64,000 bases of DNA from the NCBI GenBank assembly GCA_030848705.1, contig CM061243.1:116026674-116090673 (forward strand), in the 5' to 3' direction. The position numbers and the translations under genes were made by a program. The notes beneath the pieces are model-generated. The model searched no databases. It was not told the origin of the DNA and saw only the letters and a program-made list of their open reading frames with translations. This stretch comes from Heracleum sosnowskyi. Lineage: Eukaryota > Streptophyta > Magnoliopsida > Apiales > Apiaceae. This document shows positions 11,587-23,117 of this stretch, piece by piece; the first letter of the stretch is position 1, and the number at the start of each line of letters is the position of its first letter.

Positions 11587-12376
11587 TTTTGATTAAAGTT
11601 TCTTAGCTAGATATTTTCTTCTACTCTTGTCTCTGTGTTCTGTGTTACAGTCCCCTGTTATTGGCTTGCCCCGCTCTTATCTTGTTCCAGGTTGTGTTTA
11701 AGTGTTTTTTTTCCTTTCCCACATATGTAGTACTTTTCTTGAAATCTTGTCCGATACCTTACTTTGTTATCTTACCATATTGCATGTGGCTGACCTGTAA
11801 TTTTACTTATAGCATGCTAGAGTAGATTGCTAGTATCTTAGTAAAGTATTAATATTCTTATATCTTTTCTTTTTGGTTGAATTCATTGTTAGTATGGCCT
11901 TGTTTTTGTCATCTATCTAGATAATCTTGTATGCCATTGATTATATAGATTTTTCATGCATTTCTTTGTAATTCTTTCATAGTTGTTAATTAGGTTTATA
12001 TTAACTATCATTGCATAGTCTAACTAGATGATAGATGACATGCTTTTCTATTTTCTAATTATATAATTGGTGACATGGTAATTTTTATAAGCTTCCTGTT
12101 ATCTACATTCATGTTGATATGTGTAGTTTGTTTCTATTCATTTCTTTCGATTTACATCGCTTCCTATATGCATGTTTTTATTTCTGTGTTCAGGCATTGG
12201 TTTGAGTTTTTATTAGACCATTATTTTATATTACCAATTGTTGGCTTGTTGACTTACTTGTTAGTTCTTATCTTCTTTTTTAGCGGGCTAATATCTCATT
12301 TGATAATTGTTTATTAGTTAATTGATTTTGCCCTGGTTTGGTTTTTTTTTGCCATTTATTTTTTTTATCCAGAGGT
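11587..12376 (+). other. outer copia leader, no coding recognised
   Basis: T-rich sequence between the primer site and the inner insertion. Gag of the outer element is not recognisable here. Confidence 0.5.
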
Positions 12377-12381
12377 GTTGG

Positions 12382-12715
12382 TGTTGGGCTTTTGGGCTTC
12401 TAATCTAAACTTGGGTTGTAGTGTTTTATTTTGTAGTCAGTATTTATTTGTACCTGAGACTTAGTCTATCAGGTGTTGAGTTTTATTACGAATAACGTTG
12501 TCAATTGTTGCAAATAAAGAGGAGGTAGTAGCGTATGTTTAGGGTGTTAGGTCCTGGTTTCTCGCGTTAATTCTTCATGCTGTATTTCGTTTATATTGGC
12601 TTGCTAAAGTGAAATAAAGTAACAAGTTCAGAGTACTATTTGTTTTACAGTTTCAAAAGCAAACAGATATCATATATGTATGTATAAATCACTTTACTGA
12701 TATATATATCCATCA
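12382..12715 (+). repeat. 5' LTR of the inner copia
   Basis: TGTTGGGCTTTTGG to ATATCCATCA. It has the same length as the 3' LTR and differs from it at six bases. Confidence 0.95.
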
Positions 12716-12718
12716 ATC

Positions 12719-12730
12719 TGGTATCATAGC
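12719..12730 (+). promoter_or_regulatory. primer binding site of the inner copia
   Basis: TGGTATCATAGC, one mismatch from TGGTATCAGAGC, three bases after the LTR and 16 bases before the gag ATG. Confidence 0.85.
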
Positions 12731-12746
12731 GGGTGTACGACAGTGG

Positions 12747-13733
12747 ATGACCAAGTTTATGCCCAAGGTGACTGCTATGGAATCGAGCAAAACAAAAGAA
12801 GGAACACTAGGATTAAGCTACCCCATGTTGAGTAGAGGCAATTACACAGCGTGGGCGCTTAAAATGAAAGTCTTTATGCAAGCGCACGGAGTCTGGCAAG
12901 CTGTAGAACCTGGAGATTCCAAAGTAACGGTGGAAGACAGGACAGATAAAATAGCCTTGGCAGCTATTTACCAGGGTATACCTGAAGATATACTGTTATC
13001 CCTGGCAGAGAAGAAAACAGCGAAGGAGGCGTGGGACGCCGTGAAGACTATGTGCTTGGGTGCGGCACGTGTGAAAAAGGTGAGAGTTCAAACTCTTAAG
13101 GCTGAGTTTGAATCCCTACACATGAGGGAGAATGAAGTTTTGGATGATTTTTGCATGAAACTGAATGCGTTGGTGACGAATATACGGGCTTTGGGTGAAA
13201 CGATTGAGGAGTCCTATATTGTGAAAAAGCTATTGCGGGCTGTCCCCACGAAGTTTTTACAGATAGCCTCCACACTCGAGCAGTTTGGTAATCTGGAAAC
13301 GATGAGTGTCGAGGAAACAGTGGGGTCATTAAAGGCACATGAGGAATGTCTGCGAGGCCAAACTGAATCGGGGAAAACAGGTGGAGCTCAACTACTGCTC
13401 ACAGAGGAGGAATGGTCGAAGAGAGAAAAAGAGGACATCAAATTGTTATTAACGAGGGAGGAATGGCCAAAGAAGGCGAATAAAGGAGGGTCTGATACTT
13501 TTCAAAACCAACGCCCAAGGAATAATAAAGATTTTGTTCGAGGTCCTCGTGATAAAAGCAAGGTACGATGTTTTAATTGTCTTGGATATGGGCATTTTGC
13601 TGTGGAATGTAAGAAACTACAGCGTGATAGGGAGCACAAGAAGGAGGTCAACATCACTCAAAATGCAAGACGACGAGCCGGCTTTACTTTTGACAGAGAG
13701 TTCAGAAGGAGAGGAACACATGGTGTTAATTAA
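12747..13733 (+). CDS. inner copia gag
   Basis: Capsid-type protein. It shows the plant copia N-terminus with a WALKMKVFMQAHGVW core, the UBN2 domain (about residues 60-200, with AKEAWDAVK and VKKLLRAVPTKF), a duplicated LLLTxEEW segment (about 215-245), and an intact CCHC zinc knuckle CFNCLGYGHFAVEC (about residues 273-286). The ATG at 12747 follows the primer site closely. After the knuckle this frame runs out of family resemblance, while the +1 frame takes up the protease, so the last 30 or so residues are probably an out-of-frame tail. This could be a mutation or a frameshift site; the former is more likely given the stop at 13855. Confidence 0.85.
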   Translation: MTKFMPKVTAMESSKTKEGTLGLSYPMLSRGNYTAWALKMKVFMQAHGVWQAVEPGDSKVTVEDRTDKIALAAIYQGIPEDILLSLAEKKTAKEAWDAVKTMCLGAARVKKVRVQTLKAEFESLHMRENEVLDDFCMKLNALVTNIRALGETIEESYIVKKLLRAVPTKFLQIASTLEQFGNLETMSVEETVGSLKAHEECLRGQTESGKTGGAQLLLTEEEWSKREKEDIKLLLTREEWPKKANKGGSDTFQNQRPRNNKDFVRGPRDKSKVRCFNCLGYGHFAVECKKLQRDREHKKEVNITQNARRRAGFTFDREFRRRGTHGVN

Positions 13734-13857
13734 CGAAGCAGGAGTGAAGCCAAAGTTAGACTACCAGAAGGATGAAAGCAACCAAGGGAATTCGAACCTG
13801 TGGTACTTAGATAACGGTGCCCGCAATCACATGACTGGACAGTTGTCTAAGTTTTGA
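13655..13857 (+). pseudogene. inner copia protease segment ending in TGA
   Basis: In the +1 frame relative to gag. It contains NLWYLDNGARNHMTG, matching the copia aspartic protease site (usually D-S/N-G-A-S-x-H-M). TGA at 13855-13857 interrupts the frame. The same frame resumes at once with ELDENVKG and FGDGS, which continue the protease and pre-integrase region. The break therefore separates the protease active site from the rest of pol. Confidence 0.75.
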
Positions 13858-13860
13858 GAA

Positions 13861-16800
13861 TTGGATGAAAATGTAAAGGGCAGTGTGAAATTTGGAGACG
13901 GTTCAACCGTGCTTATAAAAGGTAAGGGAAGTGTTGTTTTGAACTGCAAGAATGGAGAGGAAAAGATATTAAAGGACGTCTACTACATACCAAATCTTTA
14001 CAACAACATAATCAGTCTTGGCCAATTATCTGAAGAAGGCAATCAAGTCATCCTAAAGGGCGAATATCTGTGGGTTTACGACAAAGACAGGAGATTGGTC
14101 ATGAAGGTAAAGGGTTCTTTCAATAGACTTTATAAGATTATTATTGAGAGTAACGATGCAGGCTGTTTGTTGTCAAAATTGAATGAAGTTTCTCGGCTTT
14201 GGCATGCCCGACTTGGGCATGTCAATTTCAAGGCAATGTCAGTCATGTCGTCAAAGAATATGGTTCATGGTCTCCCTGAGATTAGACAGCAAGATGAGGT
14301 ATGCCCAGGGTGCTTGATGTCAAAGCAAACGAGACAACCATTTCCAGGAAAGGCTAGCTACAGTACTGATAGAACCTTGGAGCTCATACACGGCGATTTG
14401 TGTGGGCCAATCACACCTACAACCCCTGCCGGTAACAGATATTTCTTCCTCTTGGTAGACGACTTTAGTCGAGTCATGTGGGTCTACATGCTAAAGCACA
14501 AGGACGAGGCTCTAAGAGCTTTCAAGCGATTTCGAATCATGGTTGAAGATAGTGAACATAAGAAAATAAAAAGCTTCAGAACTGATAGAGGAGGAGAGTT
14601 TAACTCGAAGATGTTCAACGACTATTGTGCTGAAGTTGGAATAGTGCGACAATTCACTGCACCTTATTCGCCCCAACAAAACGGGGTGGTTGAGAGGCGT
14701 AATCGCACGGTAGTAGAAATGGCACGAAGTCTACTAAAGGAGAAACAACTTCCATTATCATTTTGGGGTGAGACTGTAAGACATTCCGTCTATCTCTTGA
14801 ATCGCTTGCCTACACGAGCAGTCTCAGGAATGACTCCCTTCGAAGCCTGGTGTGGGAAGAAGCCGGATGTAGCACACATTCGTGTATTCGGGTGTTTGGG
14901 ATATATGAAAATACCCTATGTCCAGACAACCAAGTTAAGTAATCAGAGTAAAGCGGTTATCAACCTTGGAAAGGAGCCCGGGACAAAAGCTTACATAGTT
15001 TTTGATCCTGAAAATAATTCACTCCACATCAGTCGTGATGTAATCTTTGAAGAAGCAAAAGGTTGGAACTGGGAAAGTGACACAGGGCTACCGAATGAAA
15101 CTCGAGGCACTTTCATAGTGACAACAGCAACAACAAGTGTTTCACCAGGTGTGACTAAGGGGGAGAATTTAAGTATGTCTCAGAATGAGAATGTTACGTC
15201 GTCGGACTCTGTTACTGATGAGGAGGACAGTCACACACTTCAGTCACCACAACCATCAACCAAAGCAAGTGGGTCAAGCCCAAGTACAGAGCTGAGCGGT
15301 GGTGGGTCGAGTAGGGAAGAACAGCCCAAGCGCCACAGGTCGTTGGTGGATGTTTACAATACAACTGAGGCTATTGAACTTTATGATGAGCTACTGTTTG
15401 CAGGGGTGGATGAACCGAGCTGCTACAAAACTGCAGCATCGAACCACAGGTGGAAACAAGCCATGAAAGCTGAGATCGATTCTGTTGAAAAAAACCAAAC
15501 ATGGGAATTGGTTGCACTCCCACCAAATCACAAACCGATTGGATTAAAGTGGGTATATAAATTAAAGAAGGATACAAGAGGGGAGATAATCAAGTACAAG
15601 GCACGAATCGTAGCAAAAGGCTACGTACTGAAGCAAGGAAGGGATTTCGAAGAAATTTTTGCACCAGTCACACGTCTTGAAACAGTTAGTCTTTTGCTAG
15701 CCCTTGCAGCCAAAAATAGCTGGGAAGTCCACCACCTGGACGTTAAATCAACGTTCTTGAATGGTGAAATCCAAGAAGAGGTTTACGTTACTCAACCCGA
15801 AGGCTTTGTCAAGGAGGGCCAAGAGCATTTGTTTTACAGGTTGAGAAAAGCCTTGTATGGCTTGAGACAGGCACCACGTGCGTGGTACGCCAAGCTGAGT
15901 AGGTGTCTGGTTGATCTTGGATTCTCGAGATGTCCTTATAAGCATGCGGTATATACCAAAAGGATTGGCAACGTGTTAATAATAATTGGAATTTACGTGG
16001 ATGACTTATTGGTAACTGGTACTAATCACTCAGTCATAGAGGAATTTAAAGATCAAATGACCAGCAGATTTGACATGAACAATCTGGGAAAGCTTTCATA
16101 TTATCTGGGGATAGAGGTCGAGCAGGGCCAGGGGTACATCGAGTTGAAGCAGTCAGCCTACGCCAGAAAACTGTTAGAGAAAGTTGGTATGTCCGAATGT
16201 AATCCTACCAAGTTTCCTATGGATCCTAAGGAGACTCTTTCCAAGGATGAGGGTGGAAAACTTGTTAACAGTACTGATTTCAAGAGTTTAGTTGGTGGGT
16301 TACGCTACCTTGTGCATACGAGACCCGACATAACTTATTATGTTGGGATAGTCAGTAGGTATATGGAGAAGCCAACCATTCTACATTATCATGCAGCAAA
16401 GCGTATATTGAGGTATGTCAAAGGTACAATTGAGTTTGGTCTGGTTTATACACGAAACAGTGGGAACAATATCTTAACAGGCTATTCAGATAGTGACTTG
16501 GCTGGACACATAGATGATCGTAGGAGCACAGGTGGCATGGTCTTTTACCTAAATGAGAGTCTGGTGACATGGGTCTCCCAAAAACAAAGATGTGTGGCTC
16601 TATCTTCCTGTGAGGCCGAGTTTATGGCCGCCACCGCAGCTACATGTCAAGCTATTTGGCTACGAAAATTGCTTGGACAAATAACGGATAGCTATGTTGG
16701 ACCAGTGGTGTTATTCATTGATAATAGGTATGCCATAGACTTGGCGAAGAACCCTGTATTCCATGGGAGAAGTAAGCATATAGATATTCGATATCACTTT

Positions 16801-16953
16801 ATCAGAGAGTGTATCGAACGTGGTGAAATTATTGTGAAACATGTTTCTACAGACAAACAGCGAGCTGATTCTCTCACAAAGGCATTGTCAACTGTTCGAT
16901 TCGAGATGATGAGGAAGTTATTGGGTGTCAAGGATTTACAGAAGCAAGTTTAG
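13861..16953 (+). CDS. inner copia pol: integrase, RT, RNase H
   Basis: About 1,030 open codons. In order: end of protease (FGDGSTVLIKGKG); GAG_pre-integrase with the HHCC finger (HARLGH ... CPGCLMSK); integrase core with HGDLCGP, FRTDRGGEF and the Glu in VVERRNRTV; Pro/Ser-rich linker; RVT_2 reverse transcriptase (WVYKLKKD, ARIVAKGY, LDVKSTFLNG, ALYGLRQAPRAWY, catalytic IYVDDLLVTG); RNase H (GYSDSDLAG, SSCEAEFMAA, SKHIDIRYHFIRE). Copia order (integrase before RT) is clear. All catalytic motifs are present. There is no true ATG, since the frame follows a TGA, so a normal product would need gag-pol continuity that is now broken. Confidence 0.9.
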   Translation: MDENVKGSVKFGDGSTVLIKGKGSVVLNCKNGEEKILKDVYYIPNLYNNIISLGQLSEEGNQVILKGEYLWVYDKDRRLVMKVKGSFNRLYKIIIESNDAGCLLSKLNEVSRLWHARLGHVNFKAMSVMSSKNMVHGLPEIRQQDEVCPGCLMSKQTRQPFPGKASYSTDRTLELIHGDLCGPITPTTPAGNRYFFLLVDDFSRVMWVYMLKHKDEALRAFKRFRIMVEDSEHKKIKSFRTDRGGEFNSKMFNDYCAEVGIVRQFTAPYSPQQNGVVERRNRTVVEMARSLLKEKQLPLSFWGETVRHSVYLLNRLPTRAVSGMTPFEAWCGKKPDVAHIRVFGCLGYMKIPYVQTTKLSNQSKAVINLGKEPGTKAYIVFDPENNSLHISRDVIFEEAKGWNWESDTGLPNETRGTFIVTTATTSVSPGVTKGENLSMSQNENVTSSDSVTDEEDSHTLQSPQPSTKASGSSPSTELSGGGSSREEQPKRHRSLVDVYNTTEAIELYDELLFAGVDEPSCYKTAASNHRWKQAMKAEIDSVEKNQTWELVALPPNHKPIGLKWVYKLKKDTRGEIIKYKARIVAKGYVLKQGRDFEEIFAPVTRLETVSLLLALAAKNSWEVHHLDVKSTFLNGEIQEEVYVTQPEGFVKEGQEHLFYRLRKALYGLRQAPRAWYAKLSRCLVDLGFSRCPYKHAVYTKRIGNVLIIIGIYVDDLLVTGTNHSVIEEFKDQMTSRFDMNNLGKLSYYLGIEVEQGQGYIELKQSAYARKLLEKVGMSECNPTKFPMDPKETLSKDEGGKLVNSTDFKSLVGGLRYLVHTRPDITYYVGIVSRYMEKPTILHYHAAKRILRYVKGTIEFGLVYTRNSGNNILTGYSDSDLAGHIDDRRSTGGMVFYLNESLVTWVSQKQRCVALSSCEAEFMAATAATCQAIWLRKLLGQITDSYVGPVVLFIDNRYAIDLAKNPVFHGRSKHIDIRYHFIRECIERGEIIVKHVSTDKQRADSLTKALSTVRFEMMRKLLGVKDLQKQV

Positions 16954-16968
16954 ATTACAAGGGTGAAA

Positions 16969-17302
16969 TGTTGGGCTTTTGGGCTTCTAATCTAAACTTG
17001 GGCTGTAGTGTTTTATTTTGTAGTCAGTATTTATTTGTACCTGAGACTTAGTCTATCAGGTGTTGAGTTTTATTAGGAATAACGTTGTCAATTGTTGCAA
17101 ATAAAGAGGACGTAGTAGCGTATGTTTAGGGTGTTAGGTCCTGGTTTCTCGCGTTAATTCTTCATGCTGTATTTCGTTTATATTGGCTTGCTGAAGTGAA
17201 ATAAAGTAACAAGTTCAGAGTACTATTTGTTTTAGAGTTTCAAAAGCAAACAGATATCATATATGTATGTATAAATCAATTTACTGATATATATATCCAT
17301 CA
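16969..17302 (+). repeat. 3' LTR of the inner copia
   Basis: Matches 12382-12715 with six substitutions. A purine-rich stretch, AAGGGTGAAA, lies just before it as the polypurine tract. Confidence 0.95.
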
Positions 17303-17639
17303 GTTGGTACTTTTTTTTTGGTGGATACCCGTGTTGTATTTTTCTGAGTTCAATTGTATATTCGCATATTGTTCATGTGTGGGTGTATTGTGATAATATT
17401 ATATTTTTGCTGCGTTTTATTTTTTAATTGTTAATTGGTTATTAGATCTTGCATTTTGGTGCTGGTTTGGGTTTGACATTGCATCTTCTTTTTGTGCATC
17501 GCAGGCTTGTGACAATATTTAGGTATTATTGTTTGTATGCCTAGTTGTGTGTGTAACTTGATGTTTGTTTATATAATATATTTTTTTCTATCATTTTATT
17601 ATGGTCAATATATTGACTATTTGTGAATTAGAAATTATC

Positions 17640-18119
17640 GTTGAAAAAGATGATATCATATTAGAGAAAATTTCTAGTAGTGCTCGGAATACAGAGCAAG
17701 TGAAACACCATTTTGTTGGTGTAGTCCAATGATATTGGTGATCAAGAAAATAGATGGTTGGTGGATTGACTCTAGTGCGACGCGCACCATTACAAAGACT
17801 AAGAATGATTTAATTGAGTTTGTAGAACACAAGAAATGGAAGCGAATAAATTTATATGAGAAATGGTACCAGCCTAGATGTGGTAGGAATTGGTACGTGT
17901 AGATTGGATCTTGGGAATAATATATTGATTCTTACAGATATGTTATTTGTTCCCGGAATAAGGCATAATATTATTTCAGTCCTTGCCTTGACTAAAAATG
18001 ATCTTGAAGAGTGGTTTTGTGATAATAAATTTTTAATAAAAAAAGATAATGAAATGGTTTTCGTGGGCATGTATCAGCCTGAAATGATTTCCGATTGTAA
18101 CCAAGATCCAAAAGGATGA
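17640..18119 (+). pseudogene. outer copia protease/pre-integrase remnant
   Basis: Shows WWIDSSATRTITKT, where the protease signature D-S-G-A-T now reads DSSAT, so the catalytic glycine is lost. Then, after shifts and stops, come SLDVVGIGTCRLDLG and VPGIRHNIISVLALTK, typical of copia protease/pre-integrase. It belongs to the outer element and was separated from its own 5' part by the inner insertion. Integrase core and RT cannot be found in the following 1.1 kb. Confidence 0.75.
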
Positions 18120-19216
18120 AGTTAATTTGAATGTTGATAATGAGTCATTGAATATGGTTGAATAGAAGAGATCGAGAAATTCACCAAAGTGAAAGAATAA
18201 CTATTATGTATATAACGGTGAAATATCAGATTTATTTGTTGACATGGGTGTAAAAATCAAATTGGATCCATAATTTATCTAAGTGATGAAATTGCAAGAA
18301 ATTAGCTCATGGATGGAAGTCGTAAAAAATGCAATTGAGTTTCTAGTATAGAAACGAATGTGGGAATTTTGTGTCCTTAAACATAGAAAATTCACAGATT
18401 GTAAGTGAACTTTGGCAAGAAAAAGTTCGAGCCAAGAAATACGAAAATAATTTATCGAGAGGGAATTAGACAATTGTGTCTGCATTTTGAAAAGTGGGAG
18501 TTAGTTTAGAAAAATATTGTATATCTTAATGGTTTGTCGTAAATTTAAAACTAAGTTGGAACTTAGTAGAAAATTTGAGATTGAATACATGGCTGAAATT
18601 AATATTTGTTAAGGAAATCTGAATTAAGAGGTAAGAATACTAGAATGTTGAGTTTGAATTCTGAGAGGTATTATAAATTGTTTTTTGAGTTAAAATTGCT
18701 TAATCGTTTTAGGATGCAAAATTGCAGTCCGACGCCAACCCGATTATTAATGGGAAACGATTAATGCAGAAAAAGAACCATTGAATGTATTATGTGCAAG
18801 CAGTCAGAAGTTCAAACAATTTTGCTGATGATCATATACTTAAAGAGTATGTTGTATAAGAAATTGGTGAATAGAATTATTGTTTAATACATTATGGGTA
18901 TCAAAGGTGATATTGGTAATAAGAGTTCAACTTAGGAACACCTATTTGATTTTGGTCCGTGGGGAAAGTAAGAAACATAAAAGTGTTGCAAGAAATGAAA
19001 GCCGACAATGTGATATTCAGTTTTATTAGTGATATAATTGTAGTTCTTTCAATGAAAGAAATTTCTACATAAATATTTATGAAACATGTTGGTTTATATA
19101 CCAAACTTTGAAATATTAAATCCACTCATATACTGAATGTAGTTGTAACTAAAAGTGGGAGCACATGTAAACTGGTTAAAAGTGAGAGTTATTTGGCAAA
19201 GAATCCAAGTGTGAGA
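18120..19216 (+). other. decayed interior of the outer copia
   Basis: AT-rich sequence up to the 3' LTR with stops in all frames. No RT or RNase H motif is recognisable. Confidence 0.55.
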
Positions 19217-19562
19217 TGTTAGTTTTTGGCTTGCTATCCCAAACACTTCCTAGAAAATAAAATATAGATATTGAATACATTGTAATGTATTTACGAGTTA
19301 CAAATAAGAGAACTGATTATGTAAATATTATTGTGTAAGTTACATATATTACATAATGACATTGATTAGAAATTTTATAGGCAGTAATTATTTGGGGTGG
19401 ACATAATGTAATGCATTGCCTACAAATTGTGGATTACTCCGTTAGAATAAGCAGTCAAAAAAAACTAGAAGAAAAGAGTATTTGATCAATACATGATCGG
19501 AACCCCAAATTAACATTCTTTTTCATACACATTTATGTTATTAATATTATTATAATACTACA
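19217..19562 (+). repeat. 3' LTR of the outer copia
   Basis: TGTTAGTTTTTGGC to AATACTACA, then the TTGTG target duplication. The preceding AAAAGTGGGAG near 19150 may be the polypurine tract. Confidence 0.9.
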
Positions 19563-19567
19563 TTGTG

Positions 19568-21117
19568 ATTTCTTGTACAATATATTGGATAATAAAATTA
19601 TTTGATATAAAATATTGTATAAATTAATAAATATTAATTAATCGATAATAATAAATATTCATTAATAGATAAATTAATAACCTCCCTAAAATAATAATAT
19701 TTTTAGTAGCAAAGGTTATTAATTTATAGAGATTTTACTATAGTCAAGTAAATAAACCAAATGTTGTGAGAACAAATTATTTTTGGAGTTAAAAAGAATT
19801 TTAAAAAAATGCACATATTCAACTTGATCAAATATGAAACTAACAATTATACTCAAAATATACTCTGAATTAGGAGGAGAATGATACATAGAGTTTTGAG
19901 CCGCGGTAGAGGCCGGTAAAAGGTAGATTAAATAACCAATTGAGGTATAATATAGATTGATATTAGTATCTTGATTTAAGATTATAATGAGGTTTGGTGG
20001 TGACCTCATTGTGATTGGTAATACCATATATATATATATATGTCATTAACACTCTAACAATAACAATAAAGAACATCATAGAATCTTACATAAATTGCAT
20101 ATTGATTCTAATTTTAAAACATAAAACATAAAAATCAATTGTAATTTCATTACATGTAAGTACTGGATTATATGTAATATTTAATTTTTAAATTTAGATG
20201 AGATTCTACGTTAAATTCGATATGTTAGGCTTAATTGTTGTTCAATTTTATGATTCTAATTTTAAAAAAATCAATTTTTTTATGAAAAATAATAAAATTA
20301 TAATATATTTTATATTAATATTATTTTGTGGTATAAGGTAGATTGATATTAGTATTTTGATTTAACAACTTTATGATTATAATTAGATCAATTGGGTTAT
20401 TATTGTGAAATAGGATTTTTAAGAGATAGAATTTTAGGGGTGAAACAAAAAAAAAGGTGCTAAACAAATTTTGTACAAAGAGTACTTTTTAAAAAAGGAT
20501 TTAGCCTAGATTAATATTTATTTTAACCTCTACGTGAGATTGGATTGCATTTATATGTGAGATAGGATTTCATTTTAAAGAAAAAAACAAAAAATAACAT
20601 AAAATTCTATGTGATAGAATTTTTACTTGACATAGGATTTTAGGGCACAACAAAGAAGAGTTATGACAAAGAAAAAACAGTAAAGTAAACCATTCATTAT
20701 ACAATTTACTCAACCGGTGTATCTTTTATGATGAATTCAATGTAATTGTTTTACTTAAAAAAATTGATAATTTATTAAAACGTTAATTCACCATGTATAA
20801 GGTCATGTTACGGTGATTTACCCTAATTTTCAATAGGTTTTGGCTGAGTTTATAAGTGGATATGAATTTTTAAAACTCTGGTATATTCATCAGGTTTCTT
20901 AAATTTTTTAGTTTACTTTTAAAATTAAAAATTTTAATTTTAATAGAAAATTAAAGTTATATTCATTATAAAATTTTCCGTCTACAAAGATAACATTAGA
21001 AAAACTGATATATTACACATATATAGGTCATTCTTGTAGAGAACCATAACATTCTATCATGGAATATCATTATTAATGTTTCACAAAACATAACTTTTTA
21101 TTCTCATAAAAATACTA

Positions 21118-21169
<52 letters not shown>

Positions 21170-21375
21170 CATCACTTAAAACTTGAGCAAAAAAATTTGA
21201 TTTTAAATTTGGTTGTGGAGTGGAACCATTTTGGATAATTTTGATTCTGCTGAAATATCATGCTACAATATTTCCTAATTTTTAATGATTTTTAAAAAAA
21301 AGTTGTAAAATTTCGTTTCTGATTTACTAAATTAAAGTTTGTAATTAAATATAATTTAAAATATGAGAAATATAT
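19568..21375. other. AT-rich spacer
   Basis: No gene seen. It holds an inverted MITE-like end (GAGATTTTACTATA near 19742), a diverged direct repeat (AGATTGATATTAGTAT at about 19952 and 20341) and the (TA)n run. Confidence 0.5.
21121..21168. repeat. (TA)n microsatellite
   Basis: 24 uninterrupted TA units. Likely length-variable between individuals. Confidence 0.95.
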
Positions 21376-22655
21376 CACTACAAAAAATTCGGCTAATTTC
21401 GACCATAAAAAAACGGTCGAAATTAGCTAATTTCCACCACAAACGGTCGAATTTAACTAATTTCGACCAAAAATAAAAAGTTGTTTTTAGCTTGGTCGAA
21501 ATTGCTCAAAACGGTCGAAATTAGCTAATTTCGACCATCTATTTTTGACCATATAAATTCGACCCACTAAATTCGATCAAATATTTCAAAATTTTGAAAT
21601 TTTCAAATTTTGCAAAAAAATTCAAAATTTCGAATTTTGGCGTCCAAGGTGGATTTAATTCGACCAAATATGATCAAATTCAGTATGCTAAATTAGACCA
21701 AATTTGGTCGAATTTAACGAACACCAGTTTTTTTAAAAAAAAGCAGCAGAATCTGTTGCCCAAGAAATGCACAAATTTTATGTAATTTTTCACTAGTTTC
21801 TATATATCAAAGAAGGATGATTACATTAAACAATAATGGATACAGTATAATAGTTATTTTTTCTACTAATCCTAAAATAATATACATCAATAATGTTGAA
21901 CTGAAAATACAATAATTTTTCATTCCTTTTGAAACACTATAAAAATTACTCTACCCCAATAATATCCAAATGTGAAAAAATTAAAAAAAAAATTAACTTA
22001 GTGTGTGTACAATTATAATTACTTGTGTTATTTCGCTTTTAAGTTACCGGAAATGAACTCATCGGAGGTCGTAGAGGCCGGAAGTGGTGAAGATGAACTC
22101 GTCGGAATTAATTGGGATGAACTCGCCAAATGTTAACAATGTAATTAAAGGATGAGCTAATATAAAGGATGTATATATATTGTTTGAAATGTGTGAAACA
22201 TGTGTTAGTATTTATGTATATAAATTGATATGTATGTTTGTTAAATAAGAAGAATGAAGTAGGAGTATAGAAGAATGTTTATGAAAGAATATGAATGGAT
22301 GAAAAATATAAAAGAGAAAAAGATGAATGTAATTGAATTAATGATTAGGATGAAATCTTTTAGGAAAGAAATGAATGGTCTAGATTGAAAAGAGCAATCC
22401 AAGTGCTTGTTTTTCAGCCACTACAAGCGTGACACGTGGCATGAATAAATTGGCTTATTCTGAATTTTACTAAATTAAACCAAATTTGGTCGAAAACAGA
22501 ACACGAGTAAATTCGACTGATATCGGTTGAATTTAGCTAAATTCGACCGAAACTTAAGTTGGTCGAATTTAGCTAAATTCGACCGATATCAGTCGAGCTA
22601 AAGTTTAAATTCAACCAACTAGGGTTTGTGGTGGAATTTAGTGTAAGTGACATAT
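21376..22655. mobile_element. non-autonomous CACTA-like element
   Basis: Starts CACTACAAAAAATTCGGC. Both ends hold arrays of AATTCGACC/GGTCGAAATT in both orientations (21390-21720 and 22480-22610), the subterminal architecture of CACTA elements. The middle has no coding frame. The right terminus is not exact: the region ends near TTTAGTGTAAGTG rather than TTGTAGTG, so the end coordinate is approximate. Confidence 0.6.
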
Positions 22656-23117
22656 ATATTTGTTAAAATGTTTAAGATATTAATATTTAAATTAATTAAT
22701 TTTTTGCACACACTATATTTTTGATAATCTTCACATCCGTACGGTTGGATTAATCAAAATAATTTTTAAATAAAATAAAACTCTAACCTTAGCCCAACCC
22801 CAAAATATAAACCCTAAACCCCCCATATTTTACTCAACTATGGCGATGTACAGAGCTGTGAAGATTTTTTTCTACCGACTATTATTTATTCAAATTTATT
22901 TTATTGAATGTAGTATGTCATCAAAATACTTTCATATTTTTTTTGTATTTTTAACAACAATTAGATATTTTATTTAATTTTTCTAAAAATATCAAAAAAT
23001 GAAAGTTCAACATTTTCTAATCATATAAAAAATTTATGTAAAATTTTTGTACTAACTAAATTTTTACATGTAGTGAATGGTATCCTTGTATTTTTATTTA
23101 TTTTTCATGATGTGTAC
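22656..23117. other. AT-rich spacer
   Basis: Nothing recognised. The last five bases, TGTAC (23113-23117), should be the copia target duplication. Confidence 0.5.

Larger units (their letters stand above)
12382..17302 (+). mobile_element. inner copia retrotransposon, nearly complete
   Basis: 334-bp LTRs at both ends with six mismatches (about 98% identity), flanked by the duplication GTTGG (12377-12381 and 17303-17307). It carries a primer site, gag, protease, integrase, RT and RNase H in copia order. It sits inside the older copia element. One frameshift and one stop before the main pol frame break the polyprotein. Confidence 0.95.
11228..19562 (+). mobile_element. outer copia retrotransposon, degenerate, with a nested copia
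   Basis: Two 346-bp LTRs in the same orientation are flanked by identical TTGTG (11223-11227 and 19563-19567), which proves the insertion unit. The LTRs differ at roughly 17-20 positions (about 5%), so this is an old insertion. Its interior is a leader, an intruding younger copia, and a decayed protease/pre-integrase region. RT and RNase H are not recognisable. Confidence 0.9.

Noticed and set aside
13855..13857. TGA in inner copia as a recoding site
   Set aside because: It lies just after the protease motif rather than between gag and pol domains, and a separate frameshift upstream already breaks the polyprotein.
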